A stretch of DNA of 64,000 nt from Pseudomonadota bacterium (lineage in GTDB: Bacteria > Pseudomonadota > Alphaproteobacteria > Caulobacterales > Caulobacteraceae). The DNA is taken from positions 62,001-126,000 of the forward strand of contig JAEXZS010000023.1 in NCBI GenBank assembly GCA_023451375.1, in the 5' to 3' direction. Positions 51,770-60,596 of this stretch are shown here, one piece after another (position 1 is the first letter of the stretch; every line of letters begins with the position of its first letter). A program made the translations under genes and the position numbers. The notes under the pieces were generated by a model. That model was not told the origin of the DNA and made no database searches. It saw nothing but the letters and a program-made list of their open reading frames with translations.

Positions 51770-52025
51770 CGCGCAGCAGGCTATCGAGGTTGGCCTCGGC
51801 CACCGCGCGCACAGCGTCTGGCATGCTGATGCTGGCGAGGCGTTTTCGCGCGCTTTCAGCGATAGTCGCGGCGACGAGACCCTCGCCGCCCGCGAGAGCG
51901 GAGACGGCGGCAAGCAGGGGCTGGAGCACGGACTGGGTCGCCGCCAACATAGCGCGATCTCGACGCTCAAGCTCAATGAGCTTGTCCAGTTTCTCGGCGA
52001 GCCCCTCAAGGGTGATCTCAGCCAT
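51735..52025 (-). CDS. helical phage protein (hypothetical)
   Basis: 96 residues from ATG 52025 behind AAGGAGAGA. Heptad-like first half (ITLEGLAEKLDKLIELERRDRAMLAATQSVLQPLL). The second copy of the repeat lies 36 bp upstream, as with the gene at 50500, so the two are probably co-regulated. Confidence 0.6.
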   Translation of the reverse strand: MAEITLEGLAEKLDKLIELERRDRAMLAATQSVLQPLLAAVSALAGGEGLVAATIAESARKRLASISMPDAVRAVAEANLDSLLRVIHRTPPLDQA

Positions 52026-52060
52026 CCGAATCTCTCCTTGGTGTGTGTGGAAGCTGCCAA

Positions 52061-52095
52061 GGTAGAGGCGCCCGTCGCCCCGTCCAGCCCGACCA
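52061..52095 (-). repeat. direct repeat, copy 2, upstream of the 51735 gene
   Basis: Partner of 51008-51042. The shared block and matching distance from the start codon suggest a promoter or regulator site read leftward. Confidence 0.7.
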
Positions 52096-52982
52096 CTGGG
52101 CGGGGCGGCGAGGTTGCCTCGCTCTGCGACGACTGCGCCTGGGAGGCGTGCTGGCTCGCCAGCGCCTGCGCCAGGCGCATGCCCGGTGTCATCGACCCGG
52201 AGCCCGCATGTTCCGATCTCGCCCCCGCTGACCAGACCGGCGTGGCCGAGTGTCCCGCCGTTCCCGACCGCCTCGTCGCGGCAGGACGGCGGGACGACCC
52301 GTTCGCCGACGCCTCCCCATGCAGGGCGTCGGTGTTTCCCGCCGGCGCGTCAGGAACCCTAGAGCCAGGGCGCGCCGGCGGGCTCCTCCAGCCCGGGCCG
52401 TTCATCGCCGGCGTGGAGAGCTCAGCCCTTAGTGCCGCGTCCTCGATCACAGCAGGGATGCGGTGCTGACGCGCCGATTCCGCGCCGATCGCGAGTACGG
52501 CGCCGATCCGTCTTCTGACGGTTTCCGATTCGTTCCGTGTCTTAACGAGGGCCGCATGCGCGGCCGCGCGCGGCTGCTCGGCCGACGCCGGCGGGCGCGT
52601 CTGACGATCCTCGCTCAGGCTCTTCTGGCGCGGCTGGCGCTGGACCGAGAGCGCGCCGGCGGCCCCTGAGATCATGGCGTGCCTACCCACATCGGCGATC
52701 CGTCGCGTCTGCCTCCAGGTCGGCAGCGCGCACGGCTGACGCGCTGCGCACGACCCCGCCGGGGCGGACTTTCGCGCAGCCGCTTCCATGCCACTGCCCG
52801 TGACCCGCCGCCGTCCAGAGACGGCGAACGCGCCCGGTTTGCCCTCATCCAAGCCAACCATGGCCGCCTGACGGACGGTCATCGGAGCCCCTTTTGCCAC
52901 GCGCGGCCTCTGCTCGCCGCGTGAGCGCAACCGTGCGGCCGAGACCGGCCGGCTGTCTGGCGGATTCGAAAAGGTCGAATCC
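52096..52982. other. about 890 bp with no gene I can support
   Basis: Several long frames are open on both strands, as is usual at this GC. A + frame (GTG about 52041 to TGA 52469) has a cysteine cluster, CDDCAWEACWLASACARRMPG, and good third-position GC up to about 52,330. A + frame at 52463-52669 is Arg/Leu-rich. The minus strand is open throughout. None has a ribosome site or a known domain. Confidence 0.4.
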
Positions 52983-53414
52983 ATGAACCCGCGTCAGCAC
53001 GCACTTCTGGTGCGCGCGCTCTACGCCGCATGCGGCGGCGTCGACGAGTGCGTCACAGCCCTTGAGAACCTCCCGTCCCGAACGGGGCGGTCCCAGCTCT
53101 ATCGATATGCGGATCCGCAATCCGGCGTGTTCATGCCGGCCGACGTCATCGCTGACCTCGAGGCGTATTGTGGCCAGCGGATCTACAGCCAGGCGCTCTA
53201 CGAGGCGCGGCCCGCCAAGCCCGACCAGGTCGAGGCGCTCGTCACCGAAGGCTGTGACATCGGCGAACACGGCGTCCAGCTGCAGGCGCTGATCCGCCGG
53301 GCGGCCGCCGACGGCATCACGGAGGCCGAGGCCCTCGAGATCGAGGCCGGCTTCCTCGCGCACGAGGACCACGTCAGGAACGCCCGGGCGGCCCTGCAGG
53401 CGGCGCGGTCATGA
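52983..53414 (+). CDS. phage regulatory protein, CII-like
   Basis: 143 residues from ATG 52983. The N-terminal half (RALYAACGGVDECVTALENLPSRTGRSQLYRYADPQSGVFMPADVIADLEAYCG) has the form of phage CII-family regulators that decide lysis versus lysogeny or activate replication genes. The C-terminal half is helical. It overlaps the next gene by 4 bp. Confidence 0.6.
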   Translation: MNPRQHALLVRALYAACGGVDECVTALENLPSRTGRSQLYRYADPQSGVFMPADVIADLEAYCGQRIYSQALYEARPAKPDQVEALVTEGCDIGEHGVQLQALIRRAAADGITEAEALEIEAGFLAHEDHVRNARAALQAARS

Positions 53415-54082
53415 CGGCCGTCCCTATCGATCACAGCCACCGCCGCCGTCGTCCCGAACCCGAGTACCGGCGCACATACTCGCCTGTCCGACGCGGCAGC
53501 CAGGCCGCCGGCGGCGAGGACTGGAAGCCGCTGAGCTGGAAGGAAGGTCGCCGGCTTCTGCTGGCGCTGCGGATTCACGCGGAGAAGCAGCGGCGCAAGG
53601 GCGAGCGCACCGGAACGGCCCCGCGCGACAAGAACGGAGATCCCGGAGGCGTGAGCTTCGGCGCGATCCGCCTTGCCGAGATCCTGGTCGGCATCGCCAC
53701 CAAGCGAAACGGCCGCTGCGAACCCTCGGTGCAGTGGCTGGCCAGGGCCCTGAACGTGCCGTTGAAGACCATCCACGCCTGGAAGGCGCAGCTGAAGCGC
53801 CACGGCTTCCTGGACTGGCGGCGCCGCTGGGTGTTCAGCGGTAGAACCGGGCCGCGGGGCGAGCAGGTGCAGCAGACGTCCAACGCCTATTGGCTGAAGG
53901 CCCCCCTGGAGGCCCTGCAGGCGGCGGAGAAGGTGCTCGCGCCCCGCAAGCCCGAGGAGGACGACGAGGCCCGCTGGGCGGCCATGCCCGAGGAAATGCG
54001 GGCCAACCTGCGCCGCATGAAGGCCTTCGCCGCCGAGCGGAGCGAGCGCGGCAGCCAGTTCGGTCGAGCAGGCCCGTCATGA
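53411..54082 (+). CDS. phage replication-type protein with helix-turn-helix
   Basis: 223 residues. A winged-helix core lies at about 104-140 (EPSVQWLARALNVPLKTIHAWKAQLKRHGFLDWRRRW), preceded by the basic WKEGRRLLLALRIHAEKQRRK. This layout fits the RepO or DnaA-like replication-initiator group of phages. The C-terminal part is acidic then basic. It ends the rightward unit. Confidence 0.6.
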   Translation: MTAVPIDHSHRRRRPEPEYRRTYSPVRRGSQAAGGEDWKPLSWKEGRRLLLALRIHAEKQRRKGERTGTAPRDKNGDPGGVSFGAIRLAEILVGIATKRNGRCEPSVQWLARALNVPLKTIHAWKAQLKRHGFLDWRRRWVFSGRTGPRGEQVQQTSNAYWLKAPLEALQAAEKVLAPRKPEEDDEARWAAMPEEMRANLRRMKAFAAERSERGSQFGRAGPS

Positions 54083-54570
54083 ATCACGTGAGGGGTCTGA
54101 ATCCGGCCTCTCTCAAGAATAGAAAGCGTCGAGCTGGTCGCTCGACCACATGATCAAGGGATGAACGGCGTCGCGCTAGGACGCGCGACATCATTTCCCG
54201 GGATCACCGAGACCGCCAACGGCGGAATTTCTCCCCCTTACGACAGGGGGCCGAGCAGTGCTCGGCCTCATTGAGCCACGCTGTCGCGTGCCAACCGGCC
54301 GACGCCGGCGTCTGTCCGATCGACCGAGGGCTCGGCGACGACGGAGGGGTTTCGATCTTCAGCGCCGACCGGCGACCAGGTGGTCAGCCCAGCCAGGGAA
54401 GAGGAACGGGAACGGGCGCGCGGGGGGCGGCACGCGAATGGCTCCGCTTTACACATCCCGCTTCAGCGTTGACAGAAACTCTCGGGCCGTTGCCCGGGGC
54501 GGCCAGAACCGGCGCTGACCAGGCCGAGAACGTTGCGCGCGGCCGGCGGATGAGCAGGGGAGAGGCCGAC
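54083..54570. other. intergenic stretch, end of the rightward unit
   Basis: No supported gene until 54571. A hairpin GGCCGAG-CAGTG-CTCGGCC (54249-54267) could terminate the rightward transcript, although the T tract is poor. Candidate frames on both strands lack coding features. Confidence 0.45.
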
Positions 54571-54762
54571 ATGATCCACCTCTACACGCGACATGGCGGC
54601 GGCAGGACGGCGCGGCTGCAGCTGGCGCTCCTGGACGCGCTGCGCGGCGGCGAACAGGTGGTCGAGATCAGGCGAGGACGCGTCGATCGCCTCGAGCCCG
54701 ATGGCTTCGGCGGGATCAGGCGCGTCCCCATGAGCAGGCGCGGATCTGCGCCGGCGAACTAG
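54571..54762 (+). CDS. small phage protein (hypothetical)
   Basis: 63 residues from ATG 54571, preceded by GGGGAGAGG. It reads IHLYTRHGGGRTARLQLALLDALRGGEQVVEIRRGRVDRL, a compact mixed pattern that may be a DNA-binding or toxin-like fold. It converges on the ogr gene with a 4-bp overlap. Confidence 0.5.
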   Translation: MIHLYTRHGGGRTARLQLALLDALRGGEQVVEIRRGRVDRLEPDGFGGIRRVPMSRRGSAPAN

Positions 54763-55133
54763 CCGGCGGCGGCGAAGGCCTGGACCGGCCGGGCGCGCGT
54801 GAGCGGGCCGACCGGCAGCTTGATCCGCGGGTTCGGCAGCTGAGACGGCGCGATCATGCGGCTGATGGTTAGGTCCGCGACGTAGGTTCCGCCGCATTCG
54901 AGGTTGCTGCACTGGTAGCGGATCTCGCGACAGAGCGGCGTCAACGACTCGGAATCGCGGACCTTCAGCGGCGCCCGGCAGTGCGGGCACTGCACACGGC
55001 CGCGGCTGTGGCCGAGCGGAACCCGGCCGGTGGATTGCGTGGTGGCAAAAATTGTAGTCGCCCCGTTTGTTCCCCCTGCGTTCTTAGTAGCAGAGTTTCC
55101 CCGCGAGGTTGAGTGTTTTCCTTCGTCGGTCAT
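54759..55133 (-). CDS. ogr: Ogr/Delta-type late transcription activator
   Basis: 124 residues. The zinc-binding pattern is Cys49, Cys52, Cys75 and Cys80 (CPHC...C-S-N-L-E-C), followed by GGTYVADLTISRMI, as in P2 Ogr and P4 Delta. These activate the phage late promoters through RNA polymerase alpha. The N-terminal 45 residues are a low-complexity extension; P2 Ogr has 72 residues. It lies at the end of the tail operon, as in P2. Confidence 0.85.
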   Translation of the reverse strand: MTDEGKHSTSRGNSATKNAGGTNGATTIFATTQSTGRVPLGHSRGRVQCPHCRAPLKVRDSESLTPLCREIRYQCSNLECGGTYVADLTISRMIAPSQLPNPRIKLPVGPLTRARPVQAFAAAG

Positions 55134-55151
55134 GGCTTTACGCGCTGCTCC

Positions 55152-56201
55152 TCACGTCTCGCCGCCATCCCCATCGCGGCCGAGCTCGCATTCAATCCGG
55201 GTTGTCAGGCCGCCGCTGCCGTCGATGGCATGGGTGGCGGTGACGATGATCCAGCCGGCGCCGTCGATCTCGGGCTTCCACCCCGCAAGGCGCACCGGAC
55301 GCTCGGCGAAAAGGTCTGGCCGGCCGCGGGCGAGCGTCAGCGAAAACTCGGCCTTGCCGCGCTTCATCCTGCCCTGGGCCGCCTCGGCCGCCTGACGTGC
55401 GGCGGCCTCGCTGGCGTGGATCTTCTGCAGGCGGCGCGGATTGTCGCTCGCGCCGACCGTCACCTCCTTGGTGGAAGCGGAAGCCCGGTCGCGCCAGAGC
55501 GCCACGACGCCACTGTGCGCGCCGCGGTCCGGCGCCTTGTAGCTGTGCTGGTCGCCGTCCGCCCGCGTGATCTGGGCGACCTCCAGCGCCGCGCCGCCGA
55601 GCGTCCGGCCCGCGCCGGCTGGACCGAACAGAAGCCGGCCGGCCTTGACGGTGGCGATGGCGTCGAAGCGGCGGCCCAGGCGCGCGAGGAAGGCGGCGTC
55701 GCTCTCGTTGGTCTGCGCCAGGTGGCCCATGGTGCGGCCCGCCAGCTCGTCGCTGATCACCGCGGTGAGGCCGTTGCGGGCCCCGATCTCCTCAAGGACC
55801 TCGCGCAGCGGGACGCCGGCGCCTGGCTGCGCGCCCGCCGCCGGCCAGCTCTGGCTCCGCCGGCGGCGGAAGGCCCCGGTCAGATCGGCCGAGCGGGCGC
55901 GAACGGTGACCTTGTCCGGCGTGCCGCTGTGGCCGATCTCGTCAATCTTGAACCGACCCTTGTCGATCATCGCCAGCTGGCGGCCGGACTGGGTGTCGAT
56001 CCAGCCGAGCGACAAGGTGCAGGCGCCGCCCTTTGCCGGCAGCGCCAGCCGACCGTCGCTGTCGGAGAGCTCGAGCGTCAGCTCGTCGGCCTCGGCCCCG
56101 CGCTTTTCGGTCAGCGCCAGGCGCAGCAGCCGATGCCCTGCCTTCGGAGAGACGTCGACGCCGTCGACCACCAGACGCCAGGCGGGTGCGTAGCTGTCCA
56201 T
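55152..56201 (-). CDS. tail protein D (late control protein)
   Basis: 349 residues against 387 in P2 D. The opening MDSYAPAWRLVVDGVDVS, GWIDTQSGRQLAMIDKGRFKIDEIGHSGTPDKVTVRARSADL and the C-terminal GAGWIIVTATHAIDGSGGLTTRIECEL fit the phage late-control/gpD family, a hub at the baseplate-tube junction. It starts exactly at the end of U. Confidence 0.9.
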   Translation of the reverse strand: MDSYAPAWRLVVDGVDVSPKAGHRLLRLALTEKRGAEADELTLELSDSDGRLALPAKGGACTLSLGWIDTQSGRQLAMIDKGRFKIDEIGHSGTPDKVTVRARSADLTGAFRRRRSQSWPAAGAQPGAGVPLREVLEEIGARNGLTAVISDELAGRTMGHLAQTNESDAAFLARLGRRFDAIATVKAGRLLFGPAGAGRTLGGAALEVAQITRADGDQHSYKAPDRGAHSGVVALWRDRASASTKEVTVGASDNPRRLQKIHASEAAARQAAEAAQGRMKRGKAEFSLTLARGRPDLFAERPVRLAGWKPEIDGAGWIIVTATHAIDGSGGLTTRIECELGRDGDGGET

Positions 56202-56659
56202 CAGAACAGACCGAGCAGTTCGCTGGCGATCGGCACCGGCGTCTGAGGGCCGGGCGCGGCGGCGCGGCGGGCCGAATCATCATCGAGGCGCTTCAGCGTG
56301 ACGGTGAAGTCGATCACACGCGGCGTGCCGCCGTCCATGATCCCGCGCTGGGTGTCGTCCAGGTCGGTGATGACGAAGTCGCCGTAGACATTGCCCTCGC
56401 CGTCGATCAGCGGCCAGGCCGCGCCGCGATCGGCGAGCGCGGCCAGGTTCTCGACCGCCCAGCGGTCGCCGACGATCTGCGGCGCCAGCATCCCCATCAG
56501 GGTGATGATGTCGTCCCCGACGCCCACGAACTGGGAGGCCGCCCGGGCGCCCACGCGCGCTTCGCCGGCGTGGCGCCAGGACCGCCTGCGCTGCAGCTGC
56601 TGGTACGTGACCGTCGGCAGCGAGAAGATGTAGTCGCCGATCGCCATCAGGTGCGTCAT
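56201..56659 (-). CDS. tail protein U (tail terminator/completion)
   Basis: 152 residues from ATG 56659 (TGATG overlap with the tape-measure stop); P2 U has 159. The opening MAIGDYIFSLPTVTYQQLQRRRSWRHA and the VGDDIITLMGMLAPQIVGDRWAVENLAALA block are typical. It caps the growing tail. No gpX (LysM-like) gene lies between U and D. Confidence 0.88.
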   Translation of the reverse strand: MTHLMAIGDYIFSLPTVTYQQLQRRRSWRHAGEARVGARAASQFVGVGDDIITLMGMLAPQIVGDRWAVENLAALADRGAAWPLIDGEGNVYGDFVITDLDDTQRGIMDGGTPRVIDFTVTLKRLDDDSARRAAAPGPQTPVPIASELLGLF

Positions 56660-59600
56660 CAGGCGTCGTCCCAATCGTCGATCAAGGCCGAACCGTCAGA
56701 TCCACTGGAGCTGGTCCCCAGGACTTTGGCGACTTCCTTCGCGACCAGCTCGGCGATGCGCTGCTCATCCTGCCCTGGGGCGGCGTGGATGTGGAACTCA
56801 AGGTGCGGCGCGGGGGCGGGCCCGCCCGACCGGCCGCCGCCGGCGGGAGCCAGCCGGGATCCGGTTTCGAACCGCAGCGGCTCCGGGCCCAGCGCCTGAT
56901 GATCTGCGGCAGGCAAGGAGACGGCGCTGACGGCGCTCAACGCTGCGGCCGCCCTACGGAGTTGATCAGGCATCGCTAGGATTGGGCTGATGTCAGCTGT
57001 CGCTGCATTGGCGCGTCGCCCCGCACCGTCTCGGTCTGGAAGACTGATGGCGCGGACCGCGCTCAATGCCGCCGCAACCTTCTGCAGGTGACCAGGTAGC
57101 CCGACGAAGAGGCTGGCTGCGGATTGCTGCCGCTCTGGTGTGCCCGCGTGGTGTTCAGGGGGAGCCAGGCCGGGCGAGGGGACAGGCGCACCTCCCCGGA
57201 GGTCCGCAATGGCCGGAACAGATCTGGATGCCTCAGGCCGCGGCGCCGCCTCTGCTGCGCGCGCCTCTGGGGGAGCTAGATTCAGCGAGGCAGCCGCGGC
57301 CAAAGCTACGGTCGCGCGCCGCATCTGGTCGACAGCCGATCCAGACTGGCCCCGGATGCCGAGCGCCAGGCCGTCCATCATGAAGGCGCCGAAGCCTGCG
57401 AAGAGGCGCGACGGCGAGCGAATCTGAGCCGTGCGCGTCACGCCGGTGGCCGCTGATCTCGTGGCCTGGGCGGTGGCCTCCTGGACCTGAGTACGGCGAT
57501 TGCGGATGCCGTTGGTCAGCCCGTTGATGATGTCGGTGCCGAACTTGAGGAACCGCGCAGGCAAGCCGCTGAACCAGGAGAAGACTGAGGCGAACGCCTG
57601 CTGGAAGGCCTGAAGCGGCCCCCAGTTCGAGATCGCATTGCTGACGGCGGAGATCCCAGCGCTGACCAGCCCCTTGGCGGTTTCCCATACGCCGCCGATG
57701 AAACCCGTGATCGCGCCCCAATTCTTGATGATCATGCCCAGAGGCGTGAAGTTGAAGAAGGCGACCTTCAGGCCCTCGATGGCGCCGCTGACCACGGCCT
57801 TCACGCCAGCCCAGAGGTTGGTGAAAAAGGTGGTGATCGGACCCCAGTTCCGCAGGATGAAGCCCAGAGGGGTGAAGGTCAGAATGGCCAGCTTCAGACT
57901 GTCCAGGCCGAGGCCCACCACCTCCTTGATCAGGCTCCAGGTCGCCCCAAAGAAGTCGACGACGGCGTCCCAGTTCCGCGCGATGACCCCAACGATGGTC
58001 CACTTCATCAGGAAGCCGACAACGGCGTCGAGGCCGGCGCTGACCGCGCCCTTGATCGTGTCCCAGACACCGGACAGCCAAGGACCGACCTTGCTCCAGT
58101 TCTTCCATATCAGGAAGGCGGCAGCGGCCAGGGCGACGACGCCGACGATGATCCAGGTGATCGGGTTTGCGAGGAGGGCGAGGTTGAAGCCGATCATAGC
58201 CGCGCGCGCCAGCTTGAGCGCCGTAAGCACCCTGCCGCCGAGGGCGACACTCATCCACTGCGCACCGCGACCGACGAACATGAAGCCCGTCGCGACACCG
58301 CGGAGGACCGGCAAGGCTTGAACAAACGACAGTCGCATCAGCGCGATCGGGCCGAGCACGGCGGCGATGGCGATCGCCACCCCGCCGAACACGACTAGGC
58401 CGATCGCCAGGGCGCCAAGGAGCGCCACGATCACTTTGATCGCGCCCGGGTGTGCGGCCGCGAAGTTCCGGACGCCCTGAGCAGTCGTACCGGCCCAGGC
58501 GGAGAAGGCCTTGATCTGCGGCAACAGGCTATAGCCGATCTCGGTCGCCAGGGCGCCGACGCCGTTCTTGGCGAGGTTGACGGCGTTCGTCGTGGTCGCC
58601 GCGCGCGCAGCGAACTCCTTGTCCATTGACCCTGCGTAGAACGCCTGGTCTCCGACCTGGCGGAAGTTCCGGCGAACCAGCTCGAGCTGGCTGAGCAGCG
58701 GCGATATAGCCGCGACCGATTCCGAGCCGAACAGCTGGGTAAGGACGGCGAGGCCCCGTTCTTTCGGCAGTTCCGCCACAGCACTCAGGACGGACATGAT
58801 GGCGCCCGAAGCGTCGGTCTGCATCCGCTTGGCCATCTGGGACGCGTCCAGTCCCAGAGCCGCGAAGGCCTTCTGCTGGCTCTTGGTGGCGGCCTCGCCC
58901 TTCGTCAGCCCCAGCAGCATGTTCTTGATGCCGGTTGCGCCGATCTCGCTCTGCACCCCGACCGAGTTCATGACCTGCGCGAGGGCAGCAAGGTGCGGTC
59001 CTGAGGCGCCGGCGACGTCGCCGAGAGGTCCGACGCGCGTGACCATATCCGAGACAGCGCCGGCATTGCCGCCGTAGGCGTTGGTCAGCGCGTTCACGCG
59101 ATCTGCGAGCGCGATGACCTCGGGCTGGGCCATGCCGAAGGCTGTCCGCCAGGTCGCCATCATGGCGCCGGCCTCTTCCGAGGTGACGTCGAAGGCGACG
59201 CCCATCTTGGCGGCCGCCTCCGTGTAGGCCAGCAGATCGCCTCGTGCGACGCCGGCCCGAGCGCCTTGCGCCATGATGCCGGCGAGCTCTTCCTTCGCGA
59301 CGGGTAGGCGCGTCGAGAGGCTCAGGATATCGTCGCTCATCGCCTTGAAGGCGACGGGCGAGGGGAAGTCGACGACCTTGCGGACATCGGCCATGGCCTC
59401 CTCAAAGCCCATGGCTTCACGGGCCGCCAATACCAGAGGCGCTCCGAGGGCCGACCCGGCGGCGATCGACGACGCGCCCGCGCCCTGCATGGATCCGGCA
59501 AGCTGCTGAGCATTCTCGTACTTGGCGTTGGCGCTGGCCAACTGGCGTCTGCGCTCATTCAGGCGGCCGAACTTCTTCTCCTGGTCGACGACAGCGCGGC

Positions 59601-60054
59601 TTGTCTCCTCGATGCGTCGGCGAAGGTCCCGTTCGTGGGTCGCCAAGTTGCGGGTCGAGACGCCCGCGGCTTCCAGGCCGGTGCGCAGGGCGCGCACGCC
59701 GTCGGCGCGCCGCCGCTGCGCAGCCGTCATGTCCGACAGCTCCCGCCGGGCCCGCGCAAGCGCCGCGGTCATCTTCTTGGTCGGGTTCTCCGCCTCCGCA
59801 TGCTCCTGGGCCAGCGCGCGGACTCGAGTCTGGGCCTGACGTAGCGCGATCGCCTGGTCGCCCAGGGCCCGGCGCTGGTCGCGGAAAGCCGCGATGTCCC
59901 GCTGCTGCGCCTTCAGCGCCTGCAGTTCCTTGCCGTGCGCCGCCAAGGCGGCCGATGTCCGGTCGACCTGCTTCTCCACGCCCTGAAACGGGCGCGTCGC
60001 GGCGTCGATCGCCTTCAGCAGGATTTCAAGCTTGAGCTTCCGGTCGCCAGCCAT
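56659..60054 (-). CDS. tail tape-measure protein T
   Basis: 1131 residues (P2 T is 815). The coiled-coil N terminus is followed by the TP901-type core with EEAMADVRKVVDF and the GKSQQKAF/FGSESVAAISPLL segments, then a hydrophobic patch (VIVALLGALAIGLVVFGGVAI). Beyond it are tandem repeats of about 42 residues built on NW(G)xITxFFxxxWxxxKxVVxxG and ending FTPLGxIIR/K, and three weaker repeats (LxxxAAALSAVxAxSLP) near the C terminus. It sets tail length. Confidence 0.93.
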   Translation of the reverse strand: MAGDRKLKLEILLKAIDAATRPFQGVEKQVDRTSAALAAHGKELQALKAQQRDIAAFRDQRRALGDQAIALRQAQTRVRALAQEHAEAENPTKKMTAALARARRELSDMTAAQRRRADGVRALRTGLEAAGVSTRNLATHERDLRRRIEETSRAVVDQEKKFGRLNERRRQLASANAKYENAQQLAGSMQGAGASSIAAGSALGAPLVLAAREAMGFEEAMADVRKVVDFPSPVAFKAMSDDILSLSTRLPVAKEELAGIMAQGARAGVARGDLLAYTEAAAKMGVAFDVTSEEAGAMMATWRTAFGMAQPEVIALADRVNALTNAYGGNAGAVSDMVTRVGPLGDVAGASGPHLAALAQVMNSVGVQSEIGATGIKNMLLGLTKGEAATKSQQKAFAALGLDASQMAKRMQTDASGAIMSVLSAVAELPKERGLAVLTQLFGSESVAAISPLLSQLELVRRNFRQVGDQAFYAGSMDKEFAARAATTTNAVNLAKNGVGALATEIGYSLLPQIKAFSAWAGTTAQGVRNFAAAHPGAIKVIVALLGALAIGLVVFGGVAIAIAAVLGPIALMRLSFVQALPVLRGVATGFMFVGRGAQWMSVALGGRVLTALKLARAAMIGFNLALLANPITWIIVGVVALAAAAFLIWKNWSKVGPWLSGVWDTIKGAVSAGLDAVVGFLMKWTIVGVIARNWDAVVDFFGATWSLIKEVVGLGLDSLKLAILTFTPLGFILRNWGPITTFFTNLWAGVKAVVSGAIEGLKVAFFNFTPLGMIIKNWGAITGFIGGVWETAKGLVSAGISAVSNAISNWGPLQAFQQAFASVFSWFSGLPARFLKFGTDIINGLTNGIRNRRTQVQEATAQATRSAATGVTRTAQIRSPSRLFAGFGAFMMDGLALGIRGQSGSAVDQMRRATVALAAAASLNLAPPEARAAEAAPRPEASRSVPAIADLRGGAPVPSPGLAPPEHHAGTPERQQSAASLFVGLPGHLQKVAAALSAVRAISLPDRDGAGRRANAATADISPILAMPDQLRRAAAALSAVSAVSLPAADHQALGPEPLRFETGSRLAPAGGGRSGGPAPAPHLEFHIHAAPGQDEQRIAELVAKEVAKVLGTSSSGSDGSALIDDWDDA

Positions 60055-60073
60055 TGATTCATCACGACTTGTT

Positions 60074-60250
60074 CTAGGGAGGCGCGTTCACCCGGTTCCA
60101 CCAGGCGACCGCGCGTTCCCGCGCATCGAGCAACTCCCCCAACGGGAGGGCGTAGATCTCGCTGAGAGCCCAGTGGAAGACGCCGGCGATGTCGGCGGCG
60201 GCGTCCTCTACGCGTCCAGGCCAGCCTCGGCCTTCTGCTGCTTCGTCAGC
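60074..60250 (-). CDS. E' frameshift extension of tail chaperone E
   Basis: 58 codons in the -1 frame, entered at the slippery site 60250-60256. It contains DIAGVFHWALSEIYALPLGELLDARERAVAWWNRV, the GpE family signature. No independent start is evident. Ends 19 bp before the tape-measure start. Confidence 0.85.
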   Translation of the reverse strand, partial: ADEAAEGRGWPGRVEDAAADIAGVFHWALSEIYALPLGELLDARERAVAWWNRVNAPP

Positions 60251-60549
60251 AAAAAATCCGACACCTTGTTCGCGATCGCGGCGACGTCCTGGGCGGGCAT
60301 GGCCAGGTACTCGGCCGAGGCGATCATGGGCGAGCTGATGCGCGGCACAACCTTGGACACCGCGAAGGTGTCCATGCGGTAGAGCGAGACCAGGTCAGTC
60401 CCGCGCAGCTCGCCGCCATTGGGCCGGCGGAGCGTGATACGCGACACCGGCTTGCCGTCGCGCATGATCGGCTTCTCGAGATCGACGGTCTTCAGGGTGT
60501 CGTTGTCCAGCTCGGCGCTGGCAGAGGAGGTAGGATTGAGGTCGGTCAT
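60208..60549 (-). CDS. tail assembly chaperone E
   Basis: 113 residues (P2 E has 91). PIMRDGKPVSRITLRRPNGGELRGTDLVSLYRMD and the MPAQDVAAIANKVSDFL block fit the phage tail assembly chaperone family. Codons 98-100 (GAT TTT TTG) hold the T TTT TTG heptamer for a -1 shift, giving a 158-residue E+E' product that assists tape-measure assembly. Confidence 0.9.
   Translation of the reverse strand: MTDLNPTSSASAELDNDTLKTVDLEKPIMRDGKPVSRITLRRPNGGELRGTDLVSLYRMDTFAVSKVVPRISSPMIASAEYLAMPAQDVAAIANKVSDFLLTKQQKAEAGLDA
60250..60256 (-). other. programmed -1 frameshift site (T TTT TTG)
   Basis: Slippery heptamer in the correct zero-frame register (T TTT TTG), where the A-site and P-site tRNAs can re-pair on TTT TTT. 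It is the same heptamer that phage P2 uses for E+E'. Confidence 0.85.
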
Positions 60550-60596
60550 GAGCCGGTCCAGTTCAGATTAAGCTTTAAGTTCGGAGCGGAGCGGCG

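Noticed and set aside
50267..52984. 905-codon minus-strand frame
   Set aside because: It covers supported genes on both strands, has mixed third-position GC and no recognisable domain; open by chance in GC-rich DNA.
54268..54570. Longer start for the 54571 gene (from 54271)
   Set aside because: The added 100 residues are low-complexity and lack coding bias, whereas ATG 54571 has a good ribosome site.
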